Positions 25,001 to 37,200 of a DNA stretch of 64,000 nt are shown in pieces; position 1 is the first letter of the stretch; each line of letters opens with the position of its first letter. The translations under genes were made by a program, and so were the position numbers. A model generated the notes under the pieces. It saw only the letters and a program-made list of their open reading frames with translations. It had not been told where the DNA came from and did no database searches. The DNA lies in contig NC_067287.1 in the NCBI RefSeq assembly GCF_020740795.1, positions 9,935,501-9,999,500 of the forward strand, read 5' to 3'. Source of the DNA: Apus apus. Its lineage: Eukaryota > Chordata > Aves > Apodiformes > Apodidae.

Positions 25001-26860
25001 ATGTGAATGAAATCTAACTACAGAATTGCCTTTTCTGTGTCTTCCTTCTCTGTTGAAGTTCTGGCCTCTGATGCTATATTCTGTCACTGTGTTCTGGCCA
25101 CTGATGCTTATAGGATTTTAAGTTTTGACTTAAATCTCTCCTTTCAAAACTTTGCTTTCAGGTTTGAATTTTTTGAATCTTTGGAAGATGTCAAGAAAAG
25201 GACACTGGACATTGCAGTGAAAAACAGCAGGCCGTTCATTTCACAGGAAAGGAAGGAGCTGGGGAAAGTAAGTTGAAAGAAACTACACCAGAGATCTGAT
25301 AGAGCTGAACAGCCTGAGCGATTCCTGTAATCCTGAAATGTGGTTCTAGGACCTAAGTCTCAGGAATAGAACTAGCAGTCTGGAAACAACTTTTTCTGTC
25401 AGATTTTCACCTGAACTCAAGCTGTGGTCTCCTGTAACTTGTGTGCCATGCTGCCTTATTTCAGAAGGATGCTCCTCCCGGAATAAAAACATGTTTTCTG
25501 GGATCTGCTGCTGCCCATTCAGGGAATGGCTCCCGTAGTGCAAATACGAAGCTGAGAAGGGCCTGTGGTTAAAACCCAGAATTTGGCAATAGTGTTTTCA
25601 GCTGTGAACAACTCTTGATTCTGTGAAAAGTAAACTGGGATCACTTCTTCAGTGACAGATAAATTTCCAAGCGGTGCTGCTAAGAAACGGAGCTGCAGTG
25701 CTGTGGTTGGCCAATGCCTTGTGTCCTGGGAATGCAGGAAGCTCCTTTTCCCTCGAGCCTGAGCTCCAGCCCTAGAACCTGAAAGTGGGTCTGACCTGGG
25801 AGGGCTGCTAGCTTAGCTAATCAATTTGTAGGCTGACTAATACTCAAAGGAATAAAATTTGCTTTTTAAAGGTGCGGATTGACTTGTCGCAGGAGGATTT
25901 AATAAAAGGTTTTGCACAGTGGTGAGTTTTCATCTCCATACTTTCAACCCCTGCTACTGGCTTTGCTGGGAGCTTGCATGACTGGTAAATGGGCTGTGTA
26001 TTTTGGTAAGCAAGAAGAATATCTGACCTGCAAACGCAGGACTGACTTGAGTTAATCTGGTAGTTCTATCTAAATTGCACATTAATCCAGTTGCTGGTGC
26101 AATACCTGCCCTGTGAAACAGTTTTAATAAGAGGCCTGTGTGTCAATTAAAGTCTTCAGCATATTTTAAGTTACCATAAAAGCCACTGGGACACACAAGT
26201 AAAAGAATTACGTTTATTAAAGTAACCTTGCAACAGATTTTAACTTGGATAAAGATCTTAACTAAATTAATACTGTGATCAGCAATATACATATATGATA
26301 AAACTTTAATTATAAACCATTTATAAAAACTGGTATAATGAGCCACTTACAATTTTGCTTGTATCTTCCTTGTGGTTCAGACTTAAACCTTAAGCACTGG
26401 TCTGAGGCAAAGATTAAGAACCAGGGTTGTTTTTTCCTCCTTCCGTGTCTGTAGTTAATGGCAGTAGTTCTTCCTTCTTTCTCCATCAGTGGAGCCCAAG
26501 GAATGCAGTGTGGGTAGTCCAGGAGCTTGCCATCCTGACAGGCAGTGAGCCAGCACTGGCCAGTGGGATAGGAAAACCAGGTTCCCTTGGCCAGCTGATG
26601 TCTGTCTCTCAGAAAGGATGTGGCAATTAGGGGAGCAGGAGAATAACGACACATCAAAGCTCCTGGTAAAGAGCTGAAGCTGGAGGCCATCTCCAAAGCC
26701 TCCTTTGCCGTGTCACCTATGAAGCACAAGCAATAAAGCAGCCCACGTTCTCTCTGTTGTGCCAGTTAAAACTTGAAAGAAAGTCTTAAACTACTATAAT
26801 GAATTATTGTGTCTGTCTTGCAGGTATGAGCTGACAAGGAGTAGACGCAAGAAAAACTGA
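1028..26860 (+). CDS. ESYT3: Extended synaptotagmin-3 (ESYT3), 22 exons, 5' end missing
   Basis: E-Syts are ER-anchored tethers that bridge the ER to the plasma membrane and move glycerolipids through their SMP domain. Exons: 1028-1069, 2060-2194, 2707-2783, 8945-9011, 9608-9697, 10779-10834, 13289-13409, 14354-14527, 15030-15112, 15570-15618, 16274-16363, 17215-17277, 17381-17449, 18362-18427, 19719-19805, 20639-20788, 21334-21776, 22937-23026, 23577-23708, 25162-25267, 25872-25921, 26824-26860. All have AG/GT borders and fitting phases. The sum is 2277 nt, or 758 codons plus TGA. Counting from the first residue here: SMP domain to about 196, C2A 197-328, C2B 329-473, a variable linker 474-620, C2C 621-758. 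C2A keeps the acidic calcium-binding loops (SDPY; YDEDPDKDD). The C2B loop reads SSF instead of DPY, so calcium binding there is doubtful. C2C has a basic patch (RRKTSVKKK) of the kind that binds plasma-membrane phosphoinositides. As I recall them, human ESYT3 has the same domain order and near-identical exon lengths, and ESYT1 and ESYT2 fit less well. About 110 N-terminal residues lie outside the window. Confidence 0.95.
1308..1412. repeat. Compound microsatellite (TG/TA then TTG/TTA)
   Basis: This ESYT3 intron segment starts as imperfect GTGTATGTGTATAT-type repeats and passes into an imperfect trinucleotide run of TTG and TTA units. It is simple repeat sequence with no coding value. Confidence 0.85.
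1684..1751 (+). mobile_element. CR1 LINE, short 3' end fragment
   Basis: The sequence has the typical CR1 tail: TTGGACTTCGTGATC, then GGGTCTTTCCCAACCT, and an end in repeated ATTCTATG-like units. It is a 5'-truncated, non-functional copy within an ESYT3 intron. Confidence 0.85.
2784..8944 (+). other. ESYT3: Long ESYT3 intron
   Basis: This is the longest intron of the ESYT3 segment. Apart from the CR1 copy at 5428-5662 I see no exon, RNA gene or clear regulatory block in it. The open frames of 60-134 codons in this stretch show no recognisable domain and no fitting splice sites. Confidence 0.75.
5428..5662 (+). mobile_element. CR1 LINE, 5'-truncated 3' fragment
   Basis: This 235-bp copy of the CR1 3' region begins at the AAGAAATTCTTCACTGTGAGGG stretch near the end of ORF2. 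It continues through AGGTTGCCCAGGAAG, CATCCCTGGAAGTGTTCAAG and GTGTCCCTGCC, and ends with TGATTCTATG. It lies on the + strand in the 6.2-kb ESYT3 intron and cannot code for a working product. Confidence 0.93.
14354..16363 (+). other. ESYT3: ESYT3 C2A-domain exons
   Basis: Four exons (14354-14527, 15030-15112, 15570-15618, 16274-16363) encode the first C2 domain. It begins GVIRVHLLEAENLVQKD and includes GKSDPYA, LNPIWNETFEF and LYDEDPDKDDFMG. The aspartates in the two calcium loops are present, so this C2 probably binds calcium, as C2A of other E-Syts does. All four exon phases fit. Confidence 0.92.
15738..15778. repeat. 21-bp tandem duplication in ESYT3 intron
   Basis: Two near-perfect tandem copies of an AT-rich 21-bp unit (TTTCTCAGAAATAAATATTT core), at 15738-15758 and 15759-15778. 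This looks like a recent local duplication within an intron. Confidence 0.85.
17215..20788 (+). other. ESYT3: ESYT3 C2B-domain exons (degenerate calcium loops)
   Basis: Five exons (17215-17277, 17381-17449, 18362-18427, 19719-19805, 20639-20788) encode the second C2 domain, from STAILIVYLDSAFNLP through REPSSFVLLTVGNKTQKSK, DPTWGQAFTFFVHS and IKDKDRDSVLGTSV to RFQLDHSSSDSFIKMKLVLR. Loop 1 has SSF where calcium-binding C2 domains have DPY. Calcium binding is therefore unlikely, in keeping with the structural role usually given to C2B in E-Syts. The second loop still reads DKDRD. Confidence 0.9.
21334..21776 (+). other. ESYT3: ESYT3 variable linker exon between C2B and C2C
   Basis: This 443-nt exon encodes about 147 residues rich in Ser, Pro, Ala and Glu, with no predicted fold that I can see. 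It ends in a short conserved stretch (VASLGSLPSSCFEL) that resembles the human SSLNSLASSCFDL. The rest does not align with human by eye. The exon ends at AA before a GTAGGT donor. Reading straight through gives a TAG stop only three bases past the splice site, so a transcript that failed to splice here would encode an ESYT3 lacking C2C. Confidence 0.9.
22937..26860 (+). other. ESYT3: ESYT3 C2C-domain exons and stop
   Basis: Five exons (22937-23026, 23577-23708, 25162-25267, 25872-25921, 26824-26860) encode the last C2 domain: GEIQLTVRYASVRQSLVVLV, then VDPYVRIYLLPDRRW, a run of basic residues (RRKTSVKKK), TLNPQYDEKFEFF, and the closing DLIKGFAQWYELT. The basic strand is the plasma-membrane-binding feature of E-Syt C2C domains. 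The stop codon TGA is at 26858-26860. Confidence 0.93.
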
Positions 26861-27665
26861 TTTCTTCTCATGTACCTAAGTTACTAATTTTTCAACTTTA
26901 TATGAATGTACATAACTCTTTTGTAAGTAGCATTTTTTTGAACAGTCACTGCAAATTTGAAGCAGTCTGCAGCTCAGGACATGTAAATTTAATGCTGCTA
27001 TTCAGAGATTAGTTCTCATTGAAGTAAAAAACCCACAAAAACAACCCCACATTGGGAATAATTTGTCTCTAAATAACAAGTGCTTTATTTTTGCTGTTTT
27101 TGGCATACCCTCTCCCCCAAAATCCAACCTTAAGTGTGAATACTCTCTTAAGGAAGAGTTGTATCTGGAAATATTTTGGACTGTCAGGTGTGCCTGTACT
27201 TTGCTTGGCAATCTCATTTCCCCAAGATCCTATTCATGTTGTTTCAACATGAGAGCATTGTAGTTTTAGAAGAATGGATTTTTAAATAGCATTCTTCATC
27301 TGTAGATGAAGCTACAGAACCCACTGAAAAAAACAGATTGTTTTTTGAGAAAATAATACATTTATATTCTGCTGTGCAAGGCTTTTAACAGATTGTGCTT
27401 GCAGGTATGTATATAATGACTTCCAAAACCAGGGACATTGGTTTACCAAGATGTCATTAAGGTTTAAGTTTGTGATGCCTTAACAAGTTTTGTTCTTTGT
27501 TACATTTCAAAATCTTACAAACCTTGATAGCTAAGCATTCTGCCTGAGGAACAGCAGAGTTTTGTAAACTAAGCTTTATTAATATTGGAACAAAATATAC
27601 CAAAATATTTTTGGTAGCTTGGTTTACTTGTTTCTGTACAATAAACTTCTGTCTTGCATAAAAAA
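26861..27665 (+). terminator. ESYT3: ESYT3 3' UTR with AATAAA polyadenylation signal
   Basis: AT-rich untranslated sequence follows the TGA. A canonical AATAAA at 27640-27645 is followed 10-15 bases later by an A-rich stretch, which sets the likely transcript end near 27,660. I see no other feature in this stretch. Confidence 0.65.
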
Positions 27666-28089
27666 AACTTGATCTATGCATTTCTAAACTGGCTGTCAAA
27701 GTATGGCTGTGGTAACTTCAAATCCATGCTGGGCAGAGACCATGAACAACCACACGACACAAGTTTCAGGTATGTTTGACCTAGATGGCATCTATCTAGT
27801 CTGCCTTTGTAACCAGAAAGAATCCTCACTGGATAACAGTTTGCTCAGATCTCAAATTTACCTGAAAATGTAAGCAACATTTTATGGTAAAGGCAGTTAG
27901 AGCACCTTTCTCTCATACTTAAAGAGTATCCACAACATTCAAGATGTTTAACGGTTACAGTATGTCTGGCCTCATGCTGGGTTCAGTTTCCTAGACTGAT
28001 GCAGAGTGTATTAGTCCTTGCTCTGGGACTGAGGAGATCAGTGGTTAGTTTTTCTTAAATTGACCATGAAACAAGAACTAAGGAAAATG
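27666..28089. other. Short intergenic spacer between convergent ESYT3 and CEP70
   Basis: About 0.4 kb separates the inferred poly(A) sites of ESYT3 (+) and CEP70 (-). I see no gene or repeat here. Both ends are inferred only from AATAAA signals, so the transcripts may overlap. Confidence 0.6.
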
Positions 28090-28236
28090 AAGAAATTCAA
28101 CAGCTTTTATTTGTGTCAAAAAACCTGAAACTGTTGACTAAGGCTAACAGAGGTTAGAGGTAGCTGTAATGTCATATGCCTCAACAGGCACATTCACAGG
28201 TAAGAGAAATCTTGCTAGAGAAGCCCAGAGTAACTC
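28090..28236 (-). terminator. CEP70: CEP70 3' UTR with AATAAA polyadenylation signal
   Basis: On the minus strand an AATAAA lies at 28112-28107 (TTTATT on the + strand), about 125 bases past the CEP70 stop codon. This gives a short 3' UTR. Confidence 0.6.
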
Positions 28237-31200
28237 TTAACTAGCCACCAATTTCAAATTTTGCACCGTAGGTAAAATATCATCCGGGTTACTGATCTCT
28301 GAAACAGAATGAAAATAAAACTGTCAGGTGTATGTACCTAGAACATCTTCAAGTTCAGCCAAAATTCTAACTGAAATGTTAGAGACGCAGCTAGTGAATG
28401 AAATAAACTCCTCGCAGCTTTTAATGCCTTTGGAAAAAAAAACCCTCAGTTTAGCTTAAGAGTAATATGATTTCATATATGCAACATAAAGTATTTGGGT
28501 CACTTTCACTGAGGAAAGTGAGGCAAAAGTTAGCACCTTGCCTCACAGCTTCCTTGTGTTTTAACACAAGAAGTAAACAAAACACTTCTTAGGTATTTTA
28601 AAAGTTTTAGGAGGAAGCATTGGCATGAAGATAATTACAACTGCTGCAAATATTACTCACCTAGAAGGCAGAGCAAGTCCTGAACGAGAGCTTGAAATGG
28701 TGGAAAGAAGCACTCATGTTCTTCTAGCTTATTGATTATACTGAAATGTGCAAGTGAGACTGTCAGATAAAAGGGCGTTTTAAATTAATTTCCTCAGCTG
28801 TTTTGCTGTACTGTGTAATGGATTTCTGAAAACACTGCTCCTTAATTGTATATAAAACCATCTACACAAAAAATGTGCTCCCAGGTTCTGAAACCTCCAG
28901 CCAACAAGTGTTAGCTGTCAAGAAAGGATCTCTCATTTCCCTGTTTGTGCCCTATATACATCCTTCTTTCTTACATGGCACTAGGTAATTTTTGGACTGG
29001 AAGTGCTAAATCTGCTGCCTCAGGGAGGCTGATATAACTGCCTGAGAGGTGGAGCAAGGAAGGTTTTATAAGCAGATATTCTCCAGTTAAAACTGTGAGG
29101 AGTGCAGCAAGGCTGAGGGTGTTGGTATTGTTAACTCGGTGTGTGTCAGAGCTGCTGCCTGCTGCAGTTGGTTGTTAGTATGTTTGCAGAGCCTGTGCTG
29201 AATGCAGGCTCTTACAGTCTGCTGCCAAGTACACGTATGTTGACATCTGCTGAAGACAGACCAAGGTTTGCCCAGTTTCCAAAATATTTGTAGGCAGTTT
29301 GAGGTATCTATTCTCTTAGCAACTAATATATTTCAATAATATAGCTGAAACCTTGCAACACTTTCTCCTCCCCACCCACATGCAGTATTTGCTTTGTCTC
29401 CTTATGGAATACATCCTACTAAGGCTGACTTGATCACCTTATCCATGCAAACCAAGTCTTGGAATTTTCTGGCATTACATTTCTCTTTGCTGGATTTATC
29501 CTTTTGAAACTATTCAAGTTCTGTTTCATGTAGGACAGTAGCAGGATAGTAGCAACTCCTTTGCTGTCACAGCATTGTAACAAATTGGTTTATTTCAGTA
29601 TCAGTTTTAACCAGTTCTTTCAATTACTAAATTTCATGTTTGAAGAATGGTCACCAGTGGAACAGCCCCACATACCTGTGGATGTCTCGGGTTCCCAGAA
29701 GCTGCTGTACCTGCTCAGTCACGTTCTCATTAATTATGTCACACAGTTTCCCAACAGTATCCACTACCACAGTGGGTGGAGCTGAACTGTCTGTGGAAAA
29801 ACAAACTTCATGTTTCTTATAACAGCAATAGCAGGCAAGTGCTTAAGACACAATCCAGTTCTTGCAGGTGCCCAAATTTTACTTGTTTTTTGTGTGTCTA
29901 TGCAGACAAGTTCCATCATTCACAAAACAAAGTAACTATGGTCAGAAATGCACTAATGTTAACTAGGAATGGTGAATCACTAATCACATGTCAGAGCTGT
30001 GTATTTTCACAGCAGAGATGATACTGAAGTGCACCCTACAATGTCAGTGGAAATCAGCCAACTGTAATTATAGAGAGAGGGGTATTCATTAGGTTCCTGT
30101 AACTCAGGGGCTAGGCCAAGAAATACTTTATTAACAGCCAGAACTTGTTTTGCCTTGACTGCTGTGACTGCAGGTAACAGGCTCCCTGTCCTTTTCTCCT
30201 TCAGTTTCAGAAGCACTAGGTCTGGAGAAGGCATCTTCCAAGCTCCTTTGGTTTGTGATCATGAGGGCAACTCAAGGCTTCCTCATCTCCTGTGCTGGCT
30301 GCAGACAGACACTACTTCCCTCTCCAGGAAGGGACTGCTGCCCTCCTCCTGAGGCTCAGGGGACCTTAGCAGTCCTGGGGCCTTGCTCTCAGCCTGTGTA
30401 CCCTACAGCACAGCCAAATCTTTAAACCCAAGAGCAGCAGCAGCTGCTGTTGTCCAGAAGTACAAACCAGAAGAGAACGGCTACTGGGAATTAACTAATT
30501 GTGCCACTGGGCACTTAAGTTTTTGACAGTCAACAACAACTTAAGCTTAGCAGCATAAGAAGGAAGTTTCTGATGACTGGACGTAATTATAATTGAATGA
30601 ATAACTGAGCAGAAATACAGAGTAAAGGTTGAGTTATTTTTTCCTAAACTTGTCTTTACGGTAGAGAGTGAAAGATGGTCAAGAAGAATTACAAGGCAGT
30701 TGACAGAAAACAAAGCTTTGCAAAAAAATAATAATTAAAAAAACCAATTTAATTTGTTCTTTCTTTCTTCTGCCTTCCTGGTATTCCTCAGCAACTGCTA
30801 AAGGGGTTTTGCTATTTAAACCCCAAATAATGGGGTTTTGCTATTTAAACTCCCAATAGACAGCAACCTGCTTTTATCTTCCCAGTGAAGAATATACCTA
30901 GTTTACTTATTTCTCAGCAGCTCATCATATTTTTTTCTCCTTCCTTTGGAAATGGCATGAACAAATGCTCTTTACCTAGTTCCAGGACCTCATGGAGATT
31001 CTTCATAGCATTGGTCATCTCCCCAAGCTTTGTGTAAACCTCATTCATTCGTGGATAAACACCATTCAGAGAGTTCACATCAAACAACTTCTGGAAGTGA
31101 GAGACCATTGCAAACAGGGTTGGTGAGGATGGTGCCTGGCTGTTCTGTAGCAAAGCAGAGTAAAGAACTCATCGACATTATTGCTTATAAAATCTTTGAT

Positions 31201-34200
31201 TTGTAACTGAAACATTCTTAAAACCAGCCTATGAAGAAAAAGGGATGTAACTTCCCATATTAAGTCACAGCATTCCAAGTATTCTTAAATGTGAAGACAT
31301 ATTTTAAAGAGTTTTCAGACACAAATATCCAGCAAACTGAAAAATACTCTTTGATAGCTTTCTCCTGTTTCTTAATAAGTACATTTGTGTATTCTCAATG
31401 CTGACTGGGAAAGAGACAGACCAGGATGATACCCAAGACTACTACAGGGCAATGCAAATTCATCGTTGGTCAAATGACTTTCATTAAAGCAGTCTTCCCC
31501 AAGGTGAATTTATCCATTATGTTAAAACAGTCTTTGACTATGGAACGTCTTCAAACAGCTCTTTCTTAACCCCCCCCCCAAGGCTTTCAAATGTGCAAAG
31601 CTAATCACCCTGTGGAGAAGGGATTTAAGAATTCCACAGCAACTTGTGATTGTAAACCCCTGGTAAGTATTACCTTTTCCTTATTTTCTGTTTCTTCCAA
31701 AATTGCATCTACTATGAACTGAAGGTCTTCAACTCGTATGGATTCTCTCTTATCCTGTAGATCTGCAGTGTGCCAGGGCATCAATTCCAGAGACAGCTTT
31801 CTCAAGGATCTATACAAATCCTTTTGAAGGAAGGAAGAGAACACAACTTATTTTAGTAACTTCTTAAAGTTGTTTTTCTTAGAGAACAGGCAGATTTTCT
31901 GTTTCTCATATGCAAAAACATTCCAGTGCTGGAGATAGTAAGGTTTTATTTTTCATGGAATTCAAGCCCAGTGTCTTGCTTGCATTCTTGGATTTAAAAA
32001 GAACAGTGATAGTCTAAAAATAGAAGTACTTCATATATTACAGTTTCGGTGAAGAAAGAAGTGTTGGTCACAGAGAGTTTGGTTTAGAACAAAATTACTT
32101 CACTTGTATTTAAATCAAAAAGTTACTGTTCTGTGAGGAAGAAAGAGAATGTATTGCCACTGATGTGTGAAGTACACAGATTAAAGCTGAAGTGTCTTAG
32201 GGACATAGCAAGTGAACAAAAACATTTAGTTCATATACACAGAGGAGCATCTCTCATGTGTGGTCACACTGCACGTGCTTCACTTTACTGTGTACTACTT
32301 CCAAGTGGTATCTAAGTGGACAGCAGAATTATTTTTAAAATTCAACACCAAGTCAGGCAATAACAAAAGTTACACACAGGAAAAAAACCCCACCCTAGAT
32401 ACAGGGAGAGACTGAGGGGTGGTCAGCAGATTAAAGGAGGAATATAAAGCCAAGTACAGTAATGTTTTACCTTTAGGGCCATTAGCTGATCTGCCCACAT
32501 TTCTATAGTGAGTGGAAGGTGCTCAAATCCACATTCCTGTCCGTTCTCTTTAGTGTTATTTTGCACTGACCCTTTGCTGCGCTTGTATATTAGTGGAGGA
32601 GCTCTTGGGCTTTGCAAAATAGAATCTATGTGGGACAAAACCTTCAACACCAAACAACAAATGTTACTGCTCAAATATGTATGATATTTTATAATGAAAG
32701 TCCCTCTCCACCACAGTCATGGTTGTCTAAACGTTAAATCATAGACAGCTCCAATAAGCTACTATCAATGAATTTTACAGATGTATTCAGTATGTAATAG
32801 ATTCAAAGGTTTAAAAATATACTAACTAGAAGATATGTAAAAGTAATGCAAATACACTTCCCTCTGAGGCATATTTAACATTTGTGCTTGAGGCATTGTT
32901 ACTTCCAGAGTTTACACTTTGCTAAGTTTTATTATCTTTGGAGTTTTTTTATTCAAAGAAAAATAAAAGCCATTATCTCCTCAGACATGTTTAGAACTGT
33001 AACATAAGGATCTGTTTTGCTTAAGACCTTGAACAAATTCCCTGTCCTGAAAAGAGTTAAGCTAAACCATTAATTTTATGTTTGACAACCTCATCTCTGC
33101 TTCCGTGCTGTATCTTCAGGTAGTTTACACAAAGACAGAACAATTAAGAACAAACCTACACTGACTGCCAAATACATTAAGTGCCAAATCCAGAACATTA
33201 GGCATCTTGTGTAGAGGACCCAACAGCAACTTTTAGATTCAAAATGCCATGCTTCAGTTTACATAAACAAAACTCATGCATTATATTTCATTGTAACAGT
33301 GCTAGATAAACACAGCACAGATAGAATTTGCATACCTGTAAGTATTGCTGGCAAACTGCCTGCAGCTGATCTACTCCTGTGATACTCTCAGGTTCTTTCT
33401 TTTCTTCAGGTCTTTCTCCTGTCCTGCTCCTCGCAGGTCTACACACCAAATACACACAGTGGGTTACACTCCAGCCTTAGCTGGAGATAATGCTTTCAAC
33501 TTGATTAAAGAACTAGGTTGGTAGCACATATCCTTACATCTACAAAGTAAAATGTTAATTTTATGGTGCCTGCCAATAGAATCCCATCTAACTGAACTCA
33601 CTGAAGAATGTAATACCAAATGTAAATATCATTCATTTATCTCAAGTCTCCAGGTGGAGGTTATTCCAGACTGCATGCTAATTTAGAAGGGACACCACTA
33701 GATGTACAGTTGTTCTGTCACCAGGGCTTCTACTACAGCTGAAGACTTAAAATCCAGAACTTCATTCAAACAAGTCAAATTCCACGCTCACGGTCTTTAA
33801 CTGCTTCTGCTTGGAACACCTTACCTGGCTTAACTATATACAGCTCTTCTTGTCACATCTAAGATGACTTTCCCTAAAGAAAGACTAAATCATACCTACT
33901 GCACGAGAGAAAACATACACAATGTAAAATGAAGAAAGGAACATTTTTAAACTTCAAGTGATGTGTCTTTTTCAGACTATACAATATCTGGCATTCAGCA
34001 TACACATGCACAAGCAAGAAAGTGAAAATACAGATAAAAACACATTGTCAATAATGGGTCTCTAATACCTTCAATGTATTTTCTCAGCAAGGTTTCAGAA
34101 AAAAAACTTAGTCAGTTTCCAAGAACAACATGGACATAATTTCAGTTGTTGCAACATTCTGCCAACTCATACTTTCTCATTCATAATTCATAATGTAACC

Positions 34201-37200
34201 AGTAGCTTTCTTTAGAGCTCATGGAAGCAGCAAACACCACAGTTTGATCCTGTCCATATTGCCTGCAACAGCATTGAAATAAAATCCAGAAAGACAAAGT
34301 AAAAAAGACACACTGCTATGCCCCATTTGGAGACTAAGCCATCACTTCAGAGATTCACAGGGTGTATTTGGAGATACACCAGCAACTGCTGCCCATAACC
34401 AGGCTCTGAGGAACAGTGTTAAAGCACATGCTTGATAAGCTACTATCTACATTACAGGTTGCAGAGTATCTTTGCCCTAAGAAGCTCAGAGAATTCACTG
34501 AAGTTCCTGAAGTCCCATCATACTTACTGGGTGGTTTTCTTTAAAGTTTTCTCTAGTTTCTTCACTTGGTGCTTGTAAAGTTTTAATTCCTGCACAGTTG
34601 GTCTGTGGGAAGGAAAAAGTCCCATATTGCATGTCTTGCATTTGAAGGTATCTACAAAACTCAGCCAAATGAAAAAGAAATCTTTGCCAGTGCTGCAACA
34701 TGGTTCTGGAAATGAAATTCTGTAACATTTCTACATGGCAACAGCAATAAACAGCAAACTAACCATTAGTAGTTGTTATTAACAGCATAGGGAGGGAAGG
34801 TTGATGGCAGCTGCTGAATCTGATTTCTACAAATCCCTTTTATAGGCAGATACCATCCTACACTTTGACAGTTGTGGTGCTTTCTGTTTCTTTCCTTGTA
34901 AAGCAGGTCTACTGAGGTGTCCTTGTAAAGGATGATGCTTATCCTTTCTCACCTTATTTCCAAATCTTTCTTGAGATTTGTATTTTCAAGCAAAAGCTGT
35001 TCATTCCTGGCTTTTGTTTCAATAAGTTGTTTCTGGAAAGACTGCAACATAGACCGTGTTACTTCTTTTGTTTCACTCATTCTGTAACCAACAAGCCTCA
35101 ACACTTTAAAGTATGTATGTGTTAAGAAGGGTTCTCATTTGCCTATATAGCAAGACAGCATGGACAAGGAGGAATTAGTCAACTTAAGATCAAGAGCCGG
35201 CTGCATTAGACTGCAGGTGGAGAACCTGTGATTAAGGAGATCTGTGCAGTCCCCAGTAAAGAATCTTTGCATAAAGACAGTGAACCCTGGCCAGAGAGTT
35301 TAGAAGTTAAGAAGGCACAATAAGAACAAGGGGATAGAAATCAAACACAAGTATGCTTCTATGTGGCTCTTGAAGGGTTACCATTTAGAGAGCTGCACTG
35401 GCTTATTCTTAGCAGTTCCATACCGTGAGCAGTGCTCTGTATTTAGGAGTAGCTTCTAGATTTAAGAATTCTTCCTTGCTTTTTATGTCTCTTTGTGTCT
35501 GGTCTTCATCTTTTTTATATTGCCTATTGAGAAAAACAGATTGTTTCATCTTACTGTAATTCGATTACCTCAAAGATCTAAGTTGTTTTAGAAAGGAGTG
35601 ATGTATGACAACAAAGTTCCCATCAACTGCAAAGTAAATAGAAGTTCTGCCCCAAGATCCACTGGGAAGCTGTTTCATATACTAATGAAATGCACTTATT
35701 CCTTGAGAGAAATTCCAGTACAAGCAAATCCTGTTGCAGTTTTCAAGACAATAATCTCAAAATATTGGAATGTCTCAGGTATCTGCTTGTAGCTTTGTAC
35801 CACGTAGGCACCATGATAGAGCTGAAAAGCTGATACTCCTTTTGTTTAGGGAGATCAGTTGACTGAGCACAGCTTGTGCAGTAATTCTGCACCAGGAATT
35901 CTGAACCATGGCAAAAGCGAAAAAAAAAAAAAAAAAGAAAAAAGGAAGACTTATAACTCATGTGTCTGAATGCCCTCAACTTCCCCAGCCATGAAGGGAC
36001 AACTCTCTACTGGGACATCTCTGATCCAGGACACCAGCACAGCCCTGTGTCATCTGCTGATTGCAGAGAGCTGTCCTGTGCAGAAATGTCCTAGAGCCTT
36101 CCTAGCTGGCCTGGCCTCCTGACTGAGCAGCTCCTTAGCCTGACTGACACTTATTCCCCAATGAACCCAAACTTCCATGACCATTACAATCCTTTGCTGT
36201 TTCTTACATGCTAGAGGCATCCAGAACACAGAATATTTATAATTATAGGATTTAAGAACAGTAAGAAGTAATAGCATTTTGAACAGTAAAACCATAAGGT
36301 ATTTGCATTGAGCAAGCTGGTCTAGTGGGAGGTGTCCCTGACAAGGCAGAGGGTTGGAACTAGATGGGTGATCTTCAAGGTCCCTTCCAACCCAAACCAT
36401 TCTGTGGATCTGTGATTCTTTTGGAGAAGACCTACCTTAGTTCCTTTTTCATCCGACTAATTTGAGATTCGTAATAATCAATTAGACAAAGGAACCTGAA
36501 GAAAAGAAGAATCGTATTTTCAATTTAATATATTCTAAAAAAAACATGCCTGAAAGATACTAAGACCAACCTGTAGGAACAGGCCAGCTTACACAACTGG
36601 ACTGCACTTCAGAAGTGATTGCTTCAAATAGGGGGGGTTTCTCTCATACCAAACAAACATGGTCAGTTGTCTAATATAGAAAAGTAGAGACATTAACTCT
36701 GTACTAGTCTAAAAGTGGCAGAAATATTCAAGAGGAGACAAAAGCTAAATCCTCCTGACAGCCTCCTCATCTTGTGAGGTTAACCCAGCAAGCCTGTGAG
36801 GCACAGTCCTGAGTGCCAGGGCTCAGTGACCACTGTGGGAGGTAGAGAGCGTAGGTCCCACTTAGCCTGAGAACATCCATCTCTAAAGAAACTAAACGTG
36901 CTTTCAAAGTAAGTGGTTGCAAAAAAAAAAAAATAAATCAAGCCACAAAACACTGAGCAGCTGAGAAACTGCCTTTCCTCTTGAGCAACTCTGAGACTGT
37001 CTGTTTTGGAGAGAGGAGAAAGCAGGAGGAAGCAAATTCAGTGATCCTTCCTCTCATCCAGTGAGGGCTCAAGAGCACAGCTGTGCACACACAAATCTTT
37101 TTAAATGCTTCCCAGGAAAACTTGCTAGCCAGGCCTAGAAAACATCAGCACAAAAAAGTAATGGCTACCTGAGGCCTAAGAACTGGCAAATCTCTGATTA

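Noticed and set aside
1028-26860. ESYT1 or ESYT2 as the identity of the first gene
   Set aside because: Three C2 domains, the C-terminal linker motif (SLPSSCFEL), exon lengths, and the neighbours CEP70 and FAIM all agree with ESYT3.
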